Below, in pieces: positions 1-8,825 of a stretch of 64,000 nt of DNA (position 1 is its first letter; the number at the start of each line of letters is the position of its first letter). Source of the stretch: Kaistia defluvii. GTDB lineage: Bacteria > Pseudomonadota > Alphaproteobacteria > Rhizobiales > Kaistiaceae. The notes beneath the pieces are model-generated. The model did not search any database, was not told the DNA's origin, and saw only the letters and a list, made by a program, of their open reading frames with translations. The stretch spans positions 372,001 to 436,000 of the forward strand of contig NZ_JAPKNI010000003.1 in NCBI RefSeq assembly GCF_026343955.1. The letters are read 5' to 3'. Both the position numbers and the translations under genes were made by a program.

Positions 1-1315
1 TGTCGTTCGCGACCTTCAGGAACGGCACCACGCCCTGGCTCTCGCCATTCGTGCCCTTGATGTGGGCGCCGAGGCCGCGCACGCGCGACCAGTCATTGCC
101 GAGCCCGCCGGAATACTTTGCCAGCAGCGCATTGTCCTTCACCGACTTGAAGATGCCTTCGAGATCGTCCGGCACCGTCGTCAGGAAGCAGGACGAAAGC
201 TGCGGCCGCAGCGTGCCCGAATTGAACAGGGTCGGCGTCGAGGCCATGAAGTCGAAGGACGACAGCAGATTGTAGAACTCGATCGCCCGCGCCTCGCGAT
301 CGATCTCGCGGATCGCCAGGCCCATGGCGACACGCATGAAAAAGGCTTGCGGCAGCTCGATGCGGGTCCCGCCTGTCTGCAGGAAATAGCGGTCATACAG
401 CGTCTGCAGGCCGAGGAACTGGAAGTTCAGGTCGCGCTCGGGTTTTAGCGCAGCGGCGAGGCGGACCAGATCGTAGCGGCCGAGTTCGCCATCGACCAGC
501 TCATGCTCGATGCCAACCCGGATGAAGGCCGGGAAATAATCGGCATAGCGGCCGGCCATCTCGCTCTGCGTCGGCTGGACCGGAAGGCCCTGCACGAACG
601 AGACCGCCTCGGCGCGCAGCATGTCGAGCAGCAGGCGGGCGCTGACAAAGGCGTAGTTGGGCTCGCTCTCGACCAGCGTGCGCGCCGCCATGACGGGCGC
701 CAGCGCCAGTTCGGCCAGCGAGATGCCGTCATACAGATTGCGGCGGGTTTCGGAGAGGATCGCGGCCGCATCAACATCGGCGAGGCCGGCGCAGGCCTCG
801 TCGACGACGAGCCGCAGCCGGCGCTCGTCGAGCGGACGGAGCACGCCATCGGCGCCGCGCACCTTGAGCAGCGGCGCGCCGGCCGGCGCGACCGCCTCGG
901 CGGTGCGTCGGGCGCGGGCACGCTCCTCGCGATACAGAACATAGGCGCGGGCGACCTTGTGGTGCTCGCCGCGCATCAGCGCCAGCTCGACCTGGTCCTG
1001 CACGTCCTCGATGTGGAGCGCGCGATCGGAGCCGACGCGGCGCGTCAGCGCGCTGACGATCTGGCCGGTCAGGTCCTCGACGATCTCATGCACACGGCGC
1101 GAGGCGGCGGCGCTGTTTCCCTCGACGGCGAGAAACGCCTTGGTCAGCGCGACGGCGATCTTGGACGCGTCGAAATCCGACAGCGAACCGTTGCGGCGGA
1201 TGACGTGGAACACCGGCGTGGCGACGGCGGACGGCCTGGACGGCGCATTCGCAGGCGCCAGCGACGCATGGGGGGCGACCGGCATGCTGCGGTCCAGATC
1301 AATCGTTTCAGACAT
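1..1315 (-). CDS. nrdA: Class I ribonucleoside-diphosphate reductase, alpha subunit (partial, 3' end outside window)
   Basis: Reduces ribonucleotides to deoxyribonucleotides in the cytosol with a beta (NrdB) partner. The reading frame starts at an ATG at 1313-1315 and stays open to the window edge, giving about 438 N-terminal residues of a larger protein. Residues about 35-135 read as an ATP-cone, and residues about 150-245 as a second cone-like region. The catalytic domain begins with TPTLFNSGTLRPQLSSCFL, whose Cys matches the first redox cysteine of class I alpha subunits, followed by AKYSGGLGNDW and KGTNGESQGVVPFLKV. These motifs fit the multi-cone NrdA subgroup rather than B12-dependent NrdJ. 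The cobalamin riboswitch directly upstream predicts that B12 shuts this enzyme off. The beta subunit is not in the window. Confidence 0.9.
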   Translation of the reverse strand, partial: MSETIDLDRSMPVAPHASLAPANAPSRPSAVATPVFHVIRRNGSLSDFDASKIAVALTKAFLAVEGNSAAASRRVHEIVEDLTGQIVSALTRRVGSDRALHIEDVQDQVELALMRGEHHKVARAYVLYREERARARRTAEAVAPAGAPLLKVRGADGVLRPLDERRLRLVVDEACAGLADVDAAAILSETRRNLYDGISLAELALAPVMAARTLVESEPNYAFVSARLLLDMLRAEAVSFVQGLPVQPTQSEMAGRYADYFPAFIRVGIEHELVDGELGRYDLVRLAAALKPERDLNFQFLGLQTLYDRYFLQTGGTRIELPQAFFMRVAMGLAIREIDREARAIEFYNLLSSFDFMASTPTLFNSGTLRPQLSSCFLTTVPDDLEGIFKSVKDNALLAKYSGGLGNDWSRVRGLGAHIKGTNGESQGVVPFLKVAND

Positions 1316-1440
1316 CGGCTTCAGCCCGGATGTTGGGAGCAAAGGCCGAGCGGAAGCGAACAGGACCAACGGCCCCCAGAAACGGGCCGCACGAATCCAG
1401 CGCTCCACCGGGACACCCCGCCCGAGGACGTTTTCATTCT

Positions 1441-1628
1441 GTCGAGGCAGGTCTCCTGGCTCACGGGTCGTCGTTCTGCCCACCTTCCCGGGACCTCGCG
1501 GCCCCAGTGGTCTCTCCGGGCAGATACTCGCCGTTCACAGTTGCGGGGGCAGCTCCGGCTTCGCCCTTCCCAGGACGTCCCGGCATTCCCTCAAACTTCC
1601 GAATCTTGCGACTCGAAAGAGCCTCGAC
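1441..1628 (-). promoter_or_regulatory. Cobalamin (B12) riboswitch upstream of nrdA
   Basis: On the minus strand the outer stem GTCGAGGC (1621-1628) pairs with GCCTCGAC (1441-1448). Inside it lie the hallmark elements in the right order: a GAGGGAA segment, GCCCCCGCAACTGTGA (B12 box), CCACTGG, a GGGAAGGTGGGCAG stretch, and GAGCCAGGAGACCTGCC next to the closing stem. The element sits about 125 bases upstream of the nrdA start. AdoCbl-type riboswitches usually reduce expression when B12 is present. That would save the B12-independent reductase when a class II NrdJ can work, but an NrdJ gene is not visible here. Confidence 0.93.
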
Positions 1629-1683
1629 ACGCAGATCTAGTGCGCCGCCTCGCTCTATTCGTCAACATGTAGTTATTCTTGAC

Positions 1684-2583
1684 TCACAGCGAATCAGGCG
1701 GGCGTCCGCCGGAGCCGGCGCTCGCATACATGCCGGTGGTGCGGAATTCGGTCGGGCTGGTGCCGAAGAAGCGCCGGAACACCTTGGCGAAATAGTTCGA
1801 ATCGTCGAAGCCAGAGAGCACCGCCACCTCCTTGACCGAAAGCACCTGCTGCCCGGCCAGCAGCCGGGCGGCGCGGCGCATCCGCTCCTGCAGCACGAAC
1901 TCGGCCGGCGGCATGCCCTCGCTCGCCGCGAACATGCGCGAGAAATGCGCCCGGCTGAAGCCCGAGAATTCGGCCAGTTCCGGCACGGAGAGCGGCTGGT
2001 CGAGATTGGCGAGGATGTGCTCGACCACGCGCTGGATGACGCCATTATCGGCCAGCAACGCGCCGTGCGAGCCGAACACGTCGTCATAGAGCGCGGTCGC
2101 CGCTTCATAGGCGACGGCCGAGGCGGCGCCCGGCGTCTCGCCGCCACCATCGATGAGCCGCAGGCTGCAGTCGGCGAGATGGTCGATCGTGTCGGGCCGC
2201 AGCCGCAGGACCGGTCCCGTCGCCTCCAGGATCTGCCGGTGGATGCGCAGCGCCTCCTGCCCGTTCATCGAGATCCAGAAGAATTCCCAGGGGGTTCCGG
2301 GCTCGACCGAATAGCAGTGATTGTGCGGCACGACGACCAGCATCGTCTCGCCCGGCCCGATCCGGTAGTGGCGCCGGTCGTAGCGCAGGCTGCCGGAGCC
2401 GGCGACGGTATGCTGGAGCACGGTGAACGGCGTCTGGCCCCGCTTGCGGCCGTCCCAGCTATAGCTCGAATCGGTCCGGATCTCGTAGCCCGTGCTGGTG
2501 GGCATGGTGTGCAGGCGGTGGCGGCCGCGGGGCAGGGATACGGTCTTCATGACCGGAGCGCGCTGGGCCAGTTTTCCGAGCAT
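1684..2583 (-). CDS. AraC-family regulator of the alpha-galactoside operon (AgpT-like)
   Basis: Predicted sugar-responsive transcription activator of 299 residues. The N-terminal half (about 15-150) is an AraC-type cupin sensor with YRIGPGETMLVVVPHNHCYSVEP. The C-terminal part (about 195-290) holds two helix-turn-helix motifs, including LAEFSGFSRAHFSRMF and AVLSGFDDSNYFAKVFRRFFGTSPTEFR. The ATG at 2583 is preceded by GGTGA at a suitable distance. The same frame stays open further upstream but would run into the divergent gene. It is transcribed away from the GH4/ABC operon across a 244-bp shared promoter region, which argues that it controls that operon. Sinorhizobium has an AraC-type regulator (AgpT) in the equivalent place; the assignment to this name is by context. 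Confidence 0.85.
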   Translation of the reverse strand: MLGKLAQRAPVMKTVSLPRGRHRLHTMPTSTGYEIRTDSSYSWDGRKRGQTPFTVLQHTVAGSGSLRYDRRHYRIGPGETMLVVVPHNHCYSVEPGTPWEFFWISMNGQEALRIHRQILEATGPVLRLRPDTIDHLADCSLRLIDGGGETPGAASAVAYEAATALYDDVFGSHGALLADNGVIQRVVEHILANLDQPLSVPELAEFSGFSRAHFSRMFAASEGMPPAEFVLQERMRRAARLLAGQQVLSVKEVAVLSGFDDSNYFAKVFRRFFGTSPTEFRTTGMYASAGSGGRPPDSL

Positions 2584-2827
2584 AAAATCACCCACGAAAG
2601 CACAAATTCTCTCTGGTTCACGCATGAACCTTGCGCATACTAGCCTTGAGCCAAGCGGTCGGGCGATAAAAAAGAGAGCAGCGGCATGAGCCAATACCAC
2701 CCAAGGCTGCCAGAACCCCGCCATATTCGAGGCAATTCCGTAGCTTTCGCGAACGCCCGACCAAGCCCCTTTGCCAGGAAACGCGCCATGGGCGCGACGG
2801 CCGCCTCCGAGGCCCCCCAGAAACGCC

Positions 2828-4303
2828 ATGTCTAGTTTCAAGATCGCCATCATCGGCGCCGGCAGCGTCGGCTTCACCAAGAAGCTGGTCTCCGACATCC
2901 TCTGCGTGCCGGAACTGCGCGAGGTGGAATTCGCGCTGACCGACATCAGCGAGCCCAATCTGACCATGGTCCGGCAGATCCTCGACCGCATGGTCGCGGA
3001 GAACAAGCTGCCGACGAAGATCACGGCGACGACCAACCGGCGCGAGGCGCTGACCGGGGCGCGCTACGTCATCAGCTGCGTGCGCGTCGGCGGGCTCGAG
3101 GCCTATGCCGACGACATCCGCATTCCTCTCAAATACGGCGTCGACCAGTGCGTCGGCGACACGATCTGCGCCGGCGGCATCCTGTACGGCCAGCGCAACA
3201 TCCCGGTCATTCTCGACTTCTGCAAGGATATCCGCGAGGTCGCCGAGCCCGGTGCGCGCTTCCTGAACTATGCCAACCCGATGGCGATGAACACCTGGGC
3301 GGCGATCGAATATGGCGGCGTCGACACGATCGGGCTTTGCCACGGCGTGCAGCATGGCGGCGAGCAGATCGCCGAAGTGCTCGGCGCGACCGACGAGAGC
3401 GAGCTCGAATTCATCTGCTCGGGCATCAACCACCAGACCTGGTATGTCGACATCCGCTTCCGCGGCCGCAAGATCGGCAAGGACGAGCTGGTCACCGCCT
3501 TCGAGGCGCATCCGGTCTTCTCGCAGCAGGAAAAGGTCCGCATCGACGTCCTGAAGCGCTTCGGCTTCTATTCGACCGAAAGCAACGGCCATCTGTCGGA
3601 ATACCTGCCCTGGTATCGCAAGCGGCCGGACGAGATCCATCGCTGGATCGACATGTCGAACTGGATCCATGGCGAGACCGGCGGCTATCTCCGCCACTCG
3701 ACCGAGACCCGCAACTGGTTCGAGACCGACTTCCCGAAATTCCTGGAGGACGCCGGCAAGCCGCTCGACCCGAAAAAGCGCTCGAACGAGCATGCCAGCC
3801 ACATCCTGGAGGCGCTGGAGACCGGGCGCGTCTATCGCGGCCATTTCAACGTCAAGAACCGCGGCATCATCACCAACCTGCCCGAGGATGCGATCATCGA
3901 ATCGACGGGCTTCGTCGACCGCTTCGGCCTCAACATGACGGCCGGCATCAAGCTGCCGGAAGCCTGCGCCGCCACCTGCCTGTCCTCGATCAACGTCCAG
4001 CGCATGGCCGTGCATGCCGCCGTCACCGGCGATGTCGAGCTCTTGAAGCTCGCCGTGCTGCATGATCCGCTGGTCGGCGCGATCTGCTCGCCGGACGAGG
4101 TCTGGCAGATGGTCGACGAGATGCTGGTCGCCCAGGCGCGCTGGCTGCCGCAATACGCCCATGCCATCGACGACGCCAAGTCGCGCCTCGCCAACAAGAC
4201 CGTCGCCACCCGCGACTGGCAGGGCGCGGCGCGGCGCGAGATCCGGGGCATCGAGACCGTCCGCGCCGAGCGGGCCAAGGAGAAGGCCGAGGCGGCGGAG
4301 TAG
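2828..4303 (+). CDS. agaL1: GH4 family NAD-dependent alpha-galactosidase (AgaL-like)
   Basis: Cytosolic glycoside hydrolase family 4 enzyme, 491 residues. It would split imported alpha-galactosides by the NAD- and Mn-dependent oxidation-elimination mechanism of this family. A Rossmann motif IIGAGSVGF lies at 8-16. The predicted metal ligands are Cys171 in LCHGVQHG and His202 in GINHQTWY, close to the known GH4 positions, and NYANPMAMNTWA at 147-158 is typical. The ATG at 2828 was chosen because it places the first beta strand at the N-terminus; an in-frame start at 2771 would add 19 residues. The Shine-Dalgarno is weak. The last ~20 residues are charged and Ala/Glu-rich. It is the first gene of the operon, 163 bp before the binding protein. 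The exact sugar (galactose or glucose linkage) is inferred from locus layout. Confidence 0.82.
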   Translation: MSSFKIAIIGAGSVGFTKKLVSDILCVPELREVEFALTDISEPNLTMVRQILDRMVAENKLPTKITATTNRREALTGARYVISCVRVGGLEAYADDIRIPLKYGVDQCVGDTICAGGILYGQRNIPVILDFCKDIREVAEPGARFLNYANPMAMNTWAAIEYGGVDTIGLCHGVQHGGEQIAEVLGATDESELEFICSGINHQTWYVDIRFRGRKIGKDELVTAFEAHPVFSQQEKVRIDVLKRFGFYSTESNGHLSEYLPWYRKRPDEIHRWIDMSNWIHGETGGYLRHSTETRNWFETDFPKFLEDAGKPLDPKKRSNEHASHILEALETGRVYRGHFNVKNRGIITNLPEDAIIESTGFVDRFGLNMTAGIKLPEACAATCLSSINVQRMAVHAAVTGDVELLKLAVLHDPLVGAICSPDEVWQMVDEMLVAQARWLPQYAHAIDDAKSRLANKTVATRDWQGAARREIRGIETVRAERAKEKAEAAE

Positions 4304-4466
4304 CCGCCGGGCCGACATCTGGATCCGGCGCGACGGGAGGAGCCATCGCGCCGGATCGGCATCCCATGCCGCGCCCTTGGGACGGCGTTGCGCGGGAGGT
4401 CGCCATGGAAGGCAGAAGAAACGGGTGCCAGTGCGTCGCGCGGGTGCCGTTCAAAGGGGAGGAACT

Positions 4467-6557
4467 ATGAACAGATACGCATTGGCTCTTGGTGGAGCCG
4501 GCCTGCTTCTGGGCGTTTCGGTCCTGGCCGCGCAGGCCCAGGTGAAGCCGCCGATCACGCCGCCCGATCCGCCGAAATTCGACGCCCAGGGCAAGATCGA
4601 CTATGTCGGCGCGGCCGACATCCTCGAATTCAAGGCACTGCCCGACTATCACGAGCCCGACTGGGTCACGAAGAACTTCGTCTCGACCGGAAAGCTGCCC
4701 GCCGTCAAGGACCGCCTCCCCAAGGAGCCGATGGTCTACAAGACCGGCAACATGGTCGACGGCCTCGGCGTCTATGGCGACACGATGCGCCACGTCATCG
4801 GCGGCCGCCCGGAAGGCTGGAACTATGTCGGCGGCCAGTCGCAGGGCTGGGGCGGCATCGATATCGGTCTTTCCGAATGCCTGACCCGCTCGGGTCCGCT
4901 GTTCCAGATCAAGGCGGATGAGCTGCAGCCGCTGCCCAACCTCGCCAAGAGCTGGGAATGGTCGGAGGACGGCCACACCCTGACCATGCATCTCATCGAA
5001 GGCGCGAAGTGGTCGGATGGCCAGCCGTTCACCACGGCCGACGCGATGTTCTACTGGGACGACAACGTCAACGACCCGAACGTGACGCCGCTGAACGGCG
5101 CCGCGCCCGGCTCGTTCGGCGAAGGCACCACGCTGAAGGCCGATGGCGACTACACGCTGATCTGGACCTTCAAGGAAGCTTTCCCGAAGCAGTATCTCTA
5201 CCAGATGGCCTATGGCACCTTCTGCCCCGGCCCGGCGCATATCCTGAAGCCGCAGCATCCGAAATACTCGAAGAACACCTACGAGCAGTACAAGAACGCC
5301 TTCCCGCCGGAATACATGAACATTCCGGTGATGGGTGCGTGGGCGCCGGTCGAGTATCGCCCCGACGACATCGTCGTCATGCGGCGCAACCCCTATTACT
5401 GGAAGGTCGACGAGGCGGGCAACCAGCTGCCCTACCTGAACGAGCTGCACTACAAGCTCTCGACCTGGGCCGATCGCGACGTCCAGGCCGTGGCCGGATC
5501 GGGCGATTTCGCCAATCTCGAGCAGCCGGAAAGCTTCGTCGAGGCGCTGAAGCGCTCGGCGAGCGCCGACGCGCCGGCCCGCCTGGAATTCGGTCCGCGC
5601 ATCATCGGCTATTCGCTCTATCCGAACCTCTCGGCCAATGGCTGGGGCGAGCCGGACGAGCGCGCCCAGGCCGTGCGCGAACTGAACCGCAACGAGCATT
5701 TCCGCAAGGCGATCACCTCGGCGGTCGACCGCAAGCGCCTCGGCGAGTCGCTGGTCAAGGGTCCGTTCACGACCATCTATCCCGGCGGCATCTATTCCGG
5801 CACGACCTATTACGACAAGGATTCGACCGCCTACTATCCCTTCGATCTCGAAGGCGCCAAGGCTGAACTGGCGCTGGCCGGCCTGAAGGACACCGATGGC
5901 GACGGCATCGTCAACTTCCCGGCCGGAACGGCGGGCGGCAAGAACGTTGAGGTCACCCTCCTCGTCAATGCCGACTACCAGACCGACAAAAGCCTCGCCG
6001 ACGGCGTGGTGGCGATGATGGAGCCGCTCGGCATCCGCGTCCTGCTCAACCAGGTCGAGGGCAAGCAGCGCGACGCGCTGCAGCAGGGCGGCCAGTTCGA
6101 CTGGATGATCTTCCGCAACCAGGAAGACCTCACCTCGGTCGTGCAGAAGACCGTCAACCTCGCCCCTGTCGGCCCGAAGACCAGCTGGTTCCACCGTGCC
6201 GGCAAGGATGGCCAACTCGACCTGCTGCCCTTCGAACAGCAGATCGTCGATGTCGTGAACAAGTTCATCACGACCCCGGACGCGGCCGAGAAGAAGGAAC
6301 TGATGAAGCAGTTCCAGAAGCTCTACACCGACAATGTCTATGGCATCGGCCTGACCCAGTATCCGGGTGCGCTGATCATCAACAAGCGCTTCGCCAACAT
6401 CCCGAAGGGCGTCCCGATCAACCTGTTCAACTGGGCCGAGGACAGCATCATCCGCGAGCGCGTGTTCGTGCCTGCCGACAAGCAGGGCAAGTACGAACTG
6501 TTCCCGGAAACGCTGCCCGGCGCGCCCGGCGACAAGGGCGGACCGGCCAAAGGCTGA
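4467..6557 (+). CDS. agpA: Family 5 periplasmic binding protein for alpha-galactosides (AgpA-like)
   Basis: Periplasmic solute receptor of 696 residues belonging to the oligopeptide/nickel (SBP5) class. The ATG at 4467 follows a strong AGGGGAGG. A signal peptide spans residues 1-24 (MNRYALALGG to LAAQAQ). The SBP5 core is visible from LAKSWEWSEDGHTLTMHL through NPYYWKVDEAG and FRKAITSAVDRKRL. At almost 700 residues it is longer than standard DppA/OppA, as is AgpA of Sinorhizobium, an alpha-galactoside receptor built on the peptide-receptor fold. The GH4 genes on both sides of the operon support a sugar ligand such as melibiose or raffinose. A strong hairpin follows the gene. Confidence 0.83.
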   Translation: MNRYALALGGAGLLLGVSVLAAQAQVKPPITPPDPPKFDAQGKIDYVGAADILEFKALPDYHEPDWVTKNFVSTGKLPAVKDRLPKEPMVYKTGNMVDGLGVYGDTMRHVIGGRPEGWNYVGGQSQGWGGIDIGLSECLTRSGPLFQIKADELQPLPNLAKSWEWSEDGHTLTMHLIEGAKWSDGQPFTTADAMFYWDDNVNDPNVTPLNGAAPGSFGEGTTLKADGDYTLIWTFKEAFPKQYLYQMAYGTFCPGPAHILKPQHPKYSKNTYEQYKNAFPPEYMNIPVMGAWAPVEYRPDDIVVMRRNPYYWKVDEAGNQLPYLNELHYKLSTWADRDVQAVAGSGDFANLEQPESFVEALKRSASADAPARLEFGPRIIGYSLYPNLSANGWGEPDERAQAVRELNRNEHFRKAITSAVDRKRLGESLVKGPFTTIYPGGIYSGTTYYDKDSTAYYPFDLEGAKAELALAGLKDTDGDGIVNFPAGTAGGKNVEVTLLVNADYQTDKSLADGVVAMMEPLGIRVLLNQVEGKQRDALQQGGQFDWMIFRNQEDLTSVVQKTVNLAPVGPKTSWFHRAGKDGQLDLLPFEQQIVDVVNKFITTPDAAEKKELMKQFQKLYTDNVYGIGLTQYPGALIINKRFANIPKGVPINLFNWAEDSIIRERVFVPADKQGKYELFPETLPGAPGDKGGPAKG

Positions 6558-6594
6558 CCGGTAGCGGGCTAAGCCCGCGCCGATCCATCGATCC

Positions 6595-6632
6595 GGACAA
6601 GGGAGCGGGCTGCCGCCCCCTTGTCCCCCTTT
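6595..6632 (+). terminator. Hairpin between agpA and agpB (partial terminator or mRNA stabiliser)
   Basis: GGACAAGGG (6595-6603) pairs with CCCTTGTCC (6618-6626), and inside it GCGG pairs with CCGC around a GCTG loop. The stem is followed by CCCTTT. It lies in the 102-bp gap after the binding-protein gene and would allow more binding protein than permease to be made. Confidence 0.7.
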
Positions 6633-6659
6633 AGCCCAGAACAGGGAGCTGTTGCCCCG

Positions 6660-7670
6660 ATGTTGCGCTTCCTGACCATGCGGATTCTCTCGGCGATCCC
6701 GGTGCTGTTCGTTCTCAGCGTCGTGACCTTCGCCATCATCCAGGCGCCGCCCGGCGACTATGGGGATTTCATCCGCGCCCAGTTGATGAACCAGGGCGGC
6801 GCCTCCGCCGTCGTCGCCGAGGCGCAGGCCGAGGCCTATCGCCAGGCGCATGGCCTCAACGATCCCGTCGTCCTCCAGTATTTCAAATGGCTCTGGGGGA
6901 TCCTCACCCGCTTCGATTTCGGCGACAGCTTCTTCTACAACAAGCCCGTCTCGACGGTCGTGGCCGAACGGCTGCCGCGCACCCTGCTGCTGGCGCTGAC
7001 CTGCCACATCCTGGCGTCGATCATCGGCATCACCTTCGGCATCGTCGCCGCGACCCGCCAGTATAGCTGGATCGACTCGGTGCTCTCCTTCGTGTCGTTC
7101 CTCGGCATGACCGTGCCGCGCTTCCTGATCGCGATCATCATCGTCTACCTGCTCGCCTTCAAACTGAACGTGCAGGAGATCGGCAGCTTCTTCTCGCCGC
7201 AATATGGCGGCGCGCCCTGGTCCTGGGCCAAGTTCGTCGACCTGGTGAAGCATGTCTGGCCGGTTGTCGCGATCGCGACCTTCGGCGGCCTCGCCTACAA
7301 CATGCGGGTCATGCGCGGCAATCTGCTCGACACGCTCAACGCCCAGTATGTCGAGACGGCGCGCGCGAAAGGCCTGCCGGAATCGCAGGTGATCCTGCGC
7401 CATGCCGTACCCAACGCGCTGCACCCGCTCGTCATGTATCAGGGCGTCGTGCTGCCCTACATGCTGACCGGCGAGATCGAGGTGGCGATCGTGTTCTCGC
7501 TCGCCACCGTCGGCCCGGCCATCGTCAGCTCGATGGCGGTCGGCGACGTCTATGTCACCGCCACCTTCATGCTGGTTCTGGCGACAACCCTGATCATCGG
7601 CAACATCATCGCCGACATGCTGCTGGCGCTGCTCGATCCGCGCGTCCGGTTGGGCGGAGGCAATTCATGA
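6660..7670 (+). CDS. agpB: ABC transporter permease, DppB family (AgpB-like)
   Basis: Inner-membrane channel subunit of 336 residues with about six membrane segments. The N-terminal helix is followed by the periplasmic segment typical of DppB proteins. The cytoplasmic EAA loop, which contacts the ATPase, is ETARAKGLPESQVILRHAVP near residues 235-255. The ATG at 6660 gives the usual MLRFLTMRILSAIPVL start; GGGAG lies about a dozen bases upstream. It overlaps the next permease by four bases (ATGA), so the two are translationally coupled. It works with AgpA, AgpC and AgpD. Confidence 0.88.
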   Translation: MLRFLTMRILSAIPVLFVLSVVTFAIIQAPPGDYGDFIRAQLMNQGGASAVVAEAQAEAYRQAHGLNDPVVLQYFKWLWGILTRFDFGDSFFYNKPVSTVVAERLPRTLLLALTCHILASIIGITFGIVAATRQYSWIDSVLSFVSFLGMTVPRFLIAIIIVYLLAFKLNVQEIGSFFSPQYGGAPWSWAKFVDLVKHVWPVVAIATFGGLAYNMRVMRGNLLDTLNAQYVETARAKGLPESQVILRHAVPNALHPLVMYQGVVLPYMLTGEIEVAIVFSLATVGPAIVSSMAVGDVYVTATFMLVLATTLIIGNIIADMLLALLDPRVRLGGGNS

Positions 7671-8815
7671 CCGATACCACCGAGACTACCATGACCGTGC
7701 CGCCCGCCGCCTCGCCCGCCGTGCCGAGCACCCGCTTCGCGCATGGCAATGAGGGCTATTTCGCCCTGGTCTGGCGCCGCTTCCGCCGCTCCGTCATGGG
7801 CATGATCGGCCTGGTGATGGTCGTCGGCCTGCTGCTGATGGCGCTGTTCGCGGATTTCGTCGCCCCCGTCGATCCGCGCGCCAACGGCATCGGCTTCGCG
7901 CCGCCCGATCACATCAGCTTCTTCAAGCCGGACGGCTCGTTCAGCCTCATCCCTCGCATCTATCCGATCGTCGAGACGGACGAGCTCGATCCGGTGACGT
8001 TCCAGCCGATGAACGGGCCGGACCTCGAAAACCCGCATGTGCTCAGCTTCTTCGTGCGCGGCTTCGACTACAAAATCCTGTGGCTGATCCCTTCCAACAT
8101 CCATCTGTTCGGCTCGCGCGACGGGGCGCCGATCCACCTGCTCGGCACCGACAAGTTCGGCCGCGACATCCTCTCCCGAGGGATCGTTGGATCCCGGATC
8201 TCGCTCACCATCGCGCTGATCGTCGTATTCATCACGACCACGGTCGGCACCACGATCGGCATCACCTCGGGCTATCTGGGTGGGCGGATCGACGCCTGGG
8301 TGCAGCGCTTCGTCGAGCTGGTGCTGGCCTTCCCGCAACTGCCGCTCTACCTGGCGCTGACCTCGCTGATCCCGATCACCGCGCCTTCCAACGTCTTCAT
8401 CGCCTTCGTCATCGGCGTGATGGCGGCGCTCGGCTGGGCGCAGCTGTCGCGAGAAGTGCGCGGCAAGACGCTTGCGCTGGCCCGCATCGAATATGTCCGC
8501 GCGGCCATGGCGATCGGCGCTGGCGACGGGCGGATCATCTTCCGCCACATCCTGCCCAACGTCATGAGCCACGTCATCGTCGGCGTGACGCTGGCGATCC
8601 CGACCATCGTGCTGCTGGAATCCTTCCTGGGCTTCCTCGGCTTCGCCGTGAAGCCGCCGCTGATCTCCTGGGGCCTGATGCTGCAGGATACCGGCGCCTT
8701 CTCGGTGATCGGCTCCTATCCGTGGATCCTCTCCCCCGTCGTCTTCGTGCTGATCACCGTCTTCGCGTTCAACGCGCTGGGCGATGGTCTGCGCGACGCG
8801 ATCGACCCCTACTAG
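7667..8815 (+). CDS. agpC: ABC transporter permease, DppC family (AgpC-like)
   Basis: Second channel subunit, 382 residues. It starts with a Thr/Pro/Ala-rich cytoplasmic tail and has the DppC N-terminal transmembrane segment (RSVMGMIGLVMVVGLLLMAL). A long periplasmic insert (about residues 70-165) precedes LLGTDKFGRDILSRGIVGSR, the DppC signature. The EAA loop is RAAMAIGAGDGRIIFRHILP. The large insert makes it longer than the usual ~300 residues of DppC. The start codon overlaps the agpB stop, and 10 bp separate it from the ATPase gene. Confidence 0.88.
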   Translation: MTDTTETTMTVPPAASPAVPSTRFAHGNEGYFALVWRRFRRSVMGMIGLVMVVGLLLMALFADFVAPVDPRANGIGFAPPDHISFFKPDGSFSLIPRIYPIVETDELDPVTFQPMNGPDLENPHVLSFFVRGFDYKILWLIPSNIHLFGSRDGAPIHLLGTDKFGRDILSRGIVGSRISLTIALIVVFITTTVGTTIGITSGYLGGRIDAWVQRFVELVLAFPQLPLYLALTSLIPITAPSNVFIAFVIGVMAALGWAQLSREVRGKTLALARIEYVRAAMAIGAGDGRIIFRHILPNVMSHVIVGVTLAIPTIVLLESFLGFLGFAVKPPLISWGLMLQDTGAFSVIGSYPWILSPVVFVLITVFAFNALGDGLRDAIDPY

Positions 8816-8825
8816 GCGGAGCCTC

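Noticed and set aside
1-1315. B12-dependent NrdJ, suggested by the cobalamin riboswitch
   Set aside because: The multi-cone N-terminus and the LSSCFLTTVPDDLEGIF and KYSGGLGNDW motifs fit class I NrdA; a riboswitch that lowers class I expression is consistent.
4023-7424. Open frame of over 1,100 codons on the minus strand through agaL1, agpA and agpB
   Set aside because: It is antisense to three genes with clear family motifs; its composition (Asp/Arg/Gly/Ala-rich, no domain) is that of a GC-rich shadow frame.
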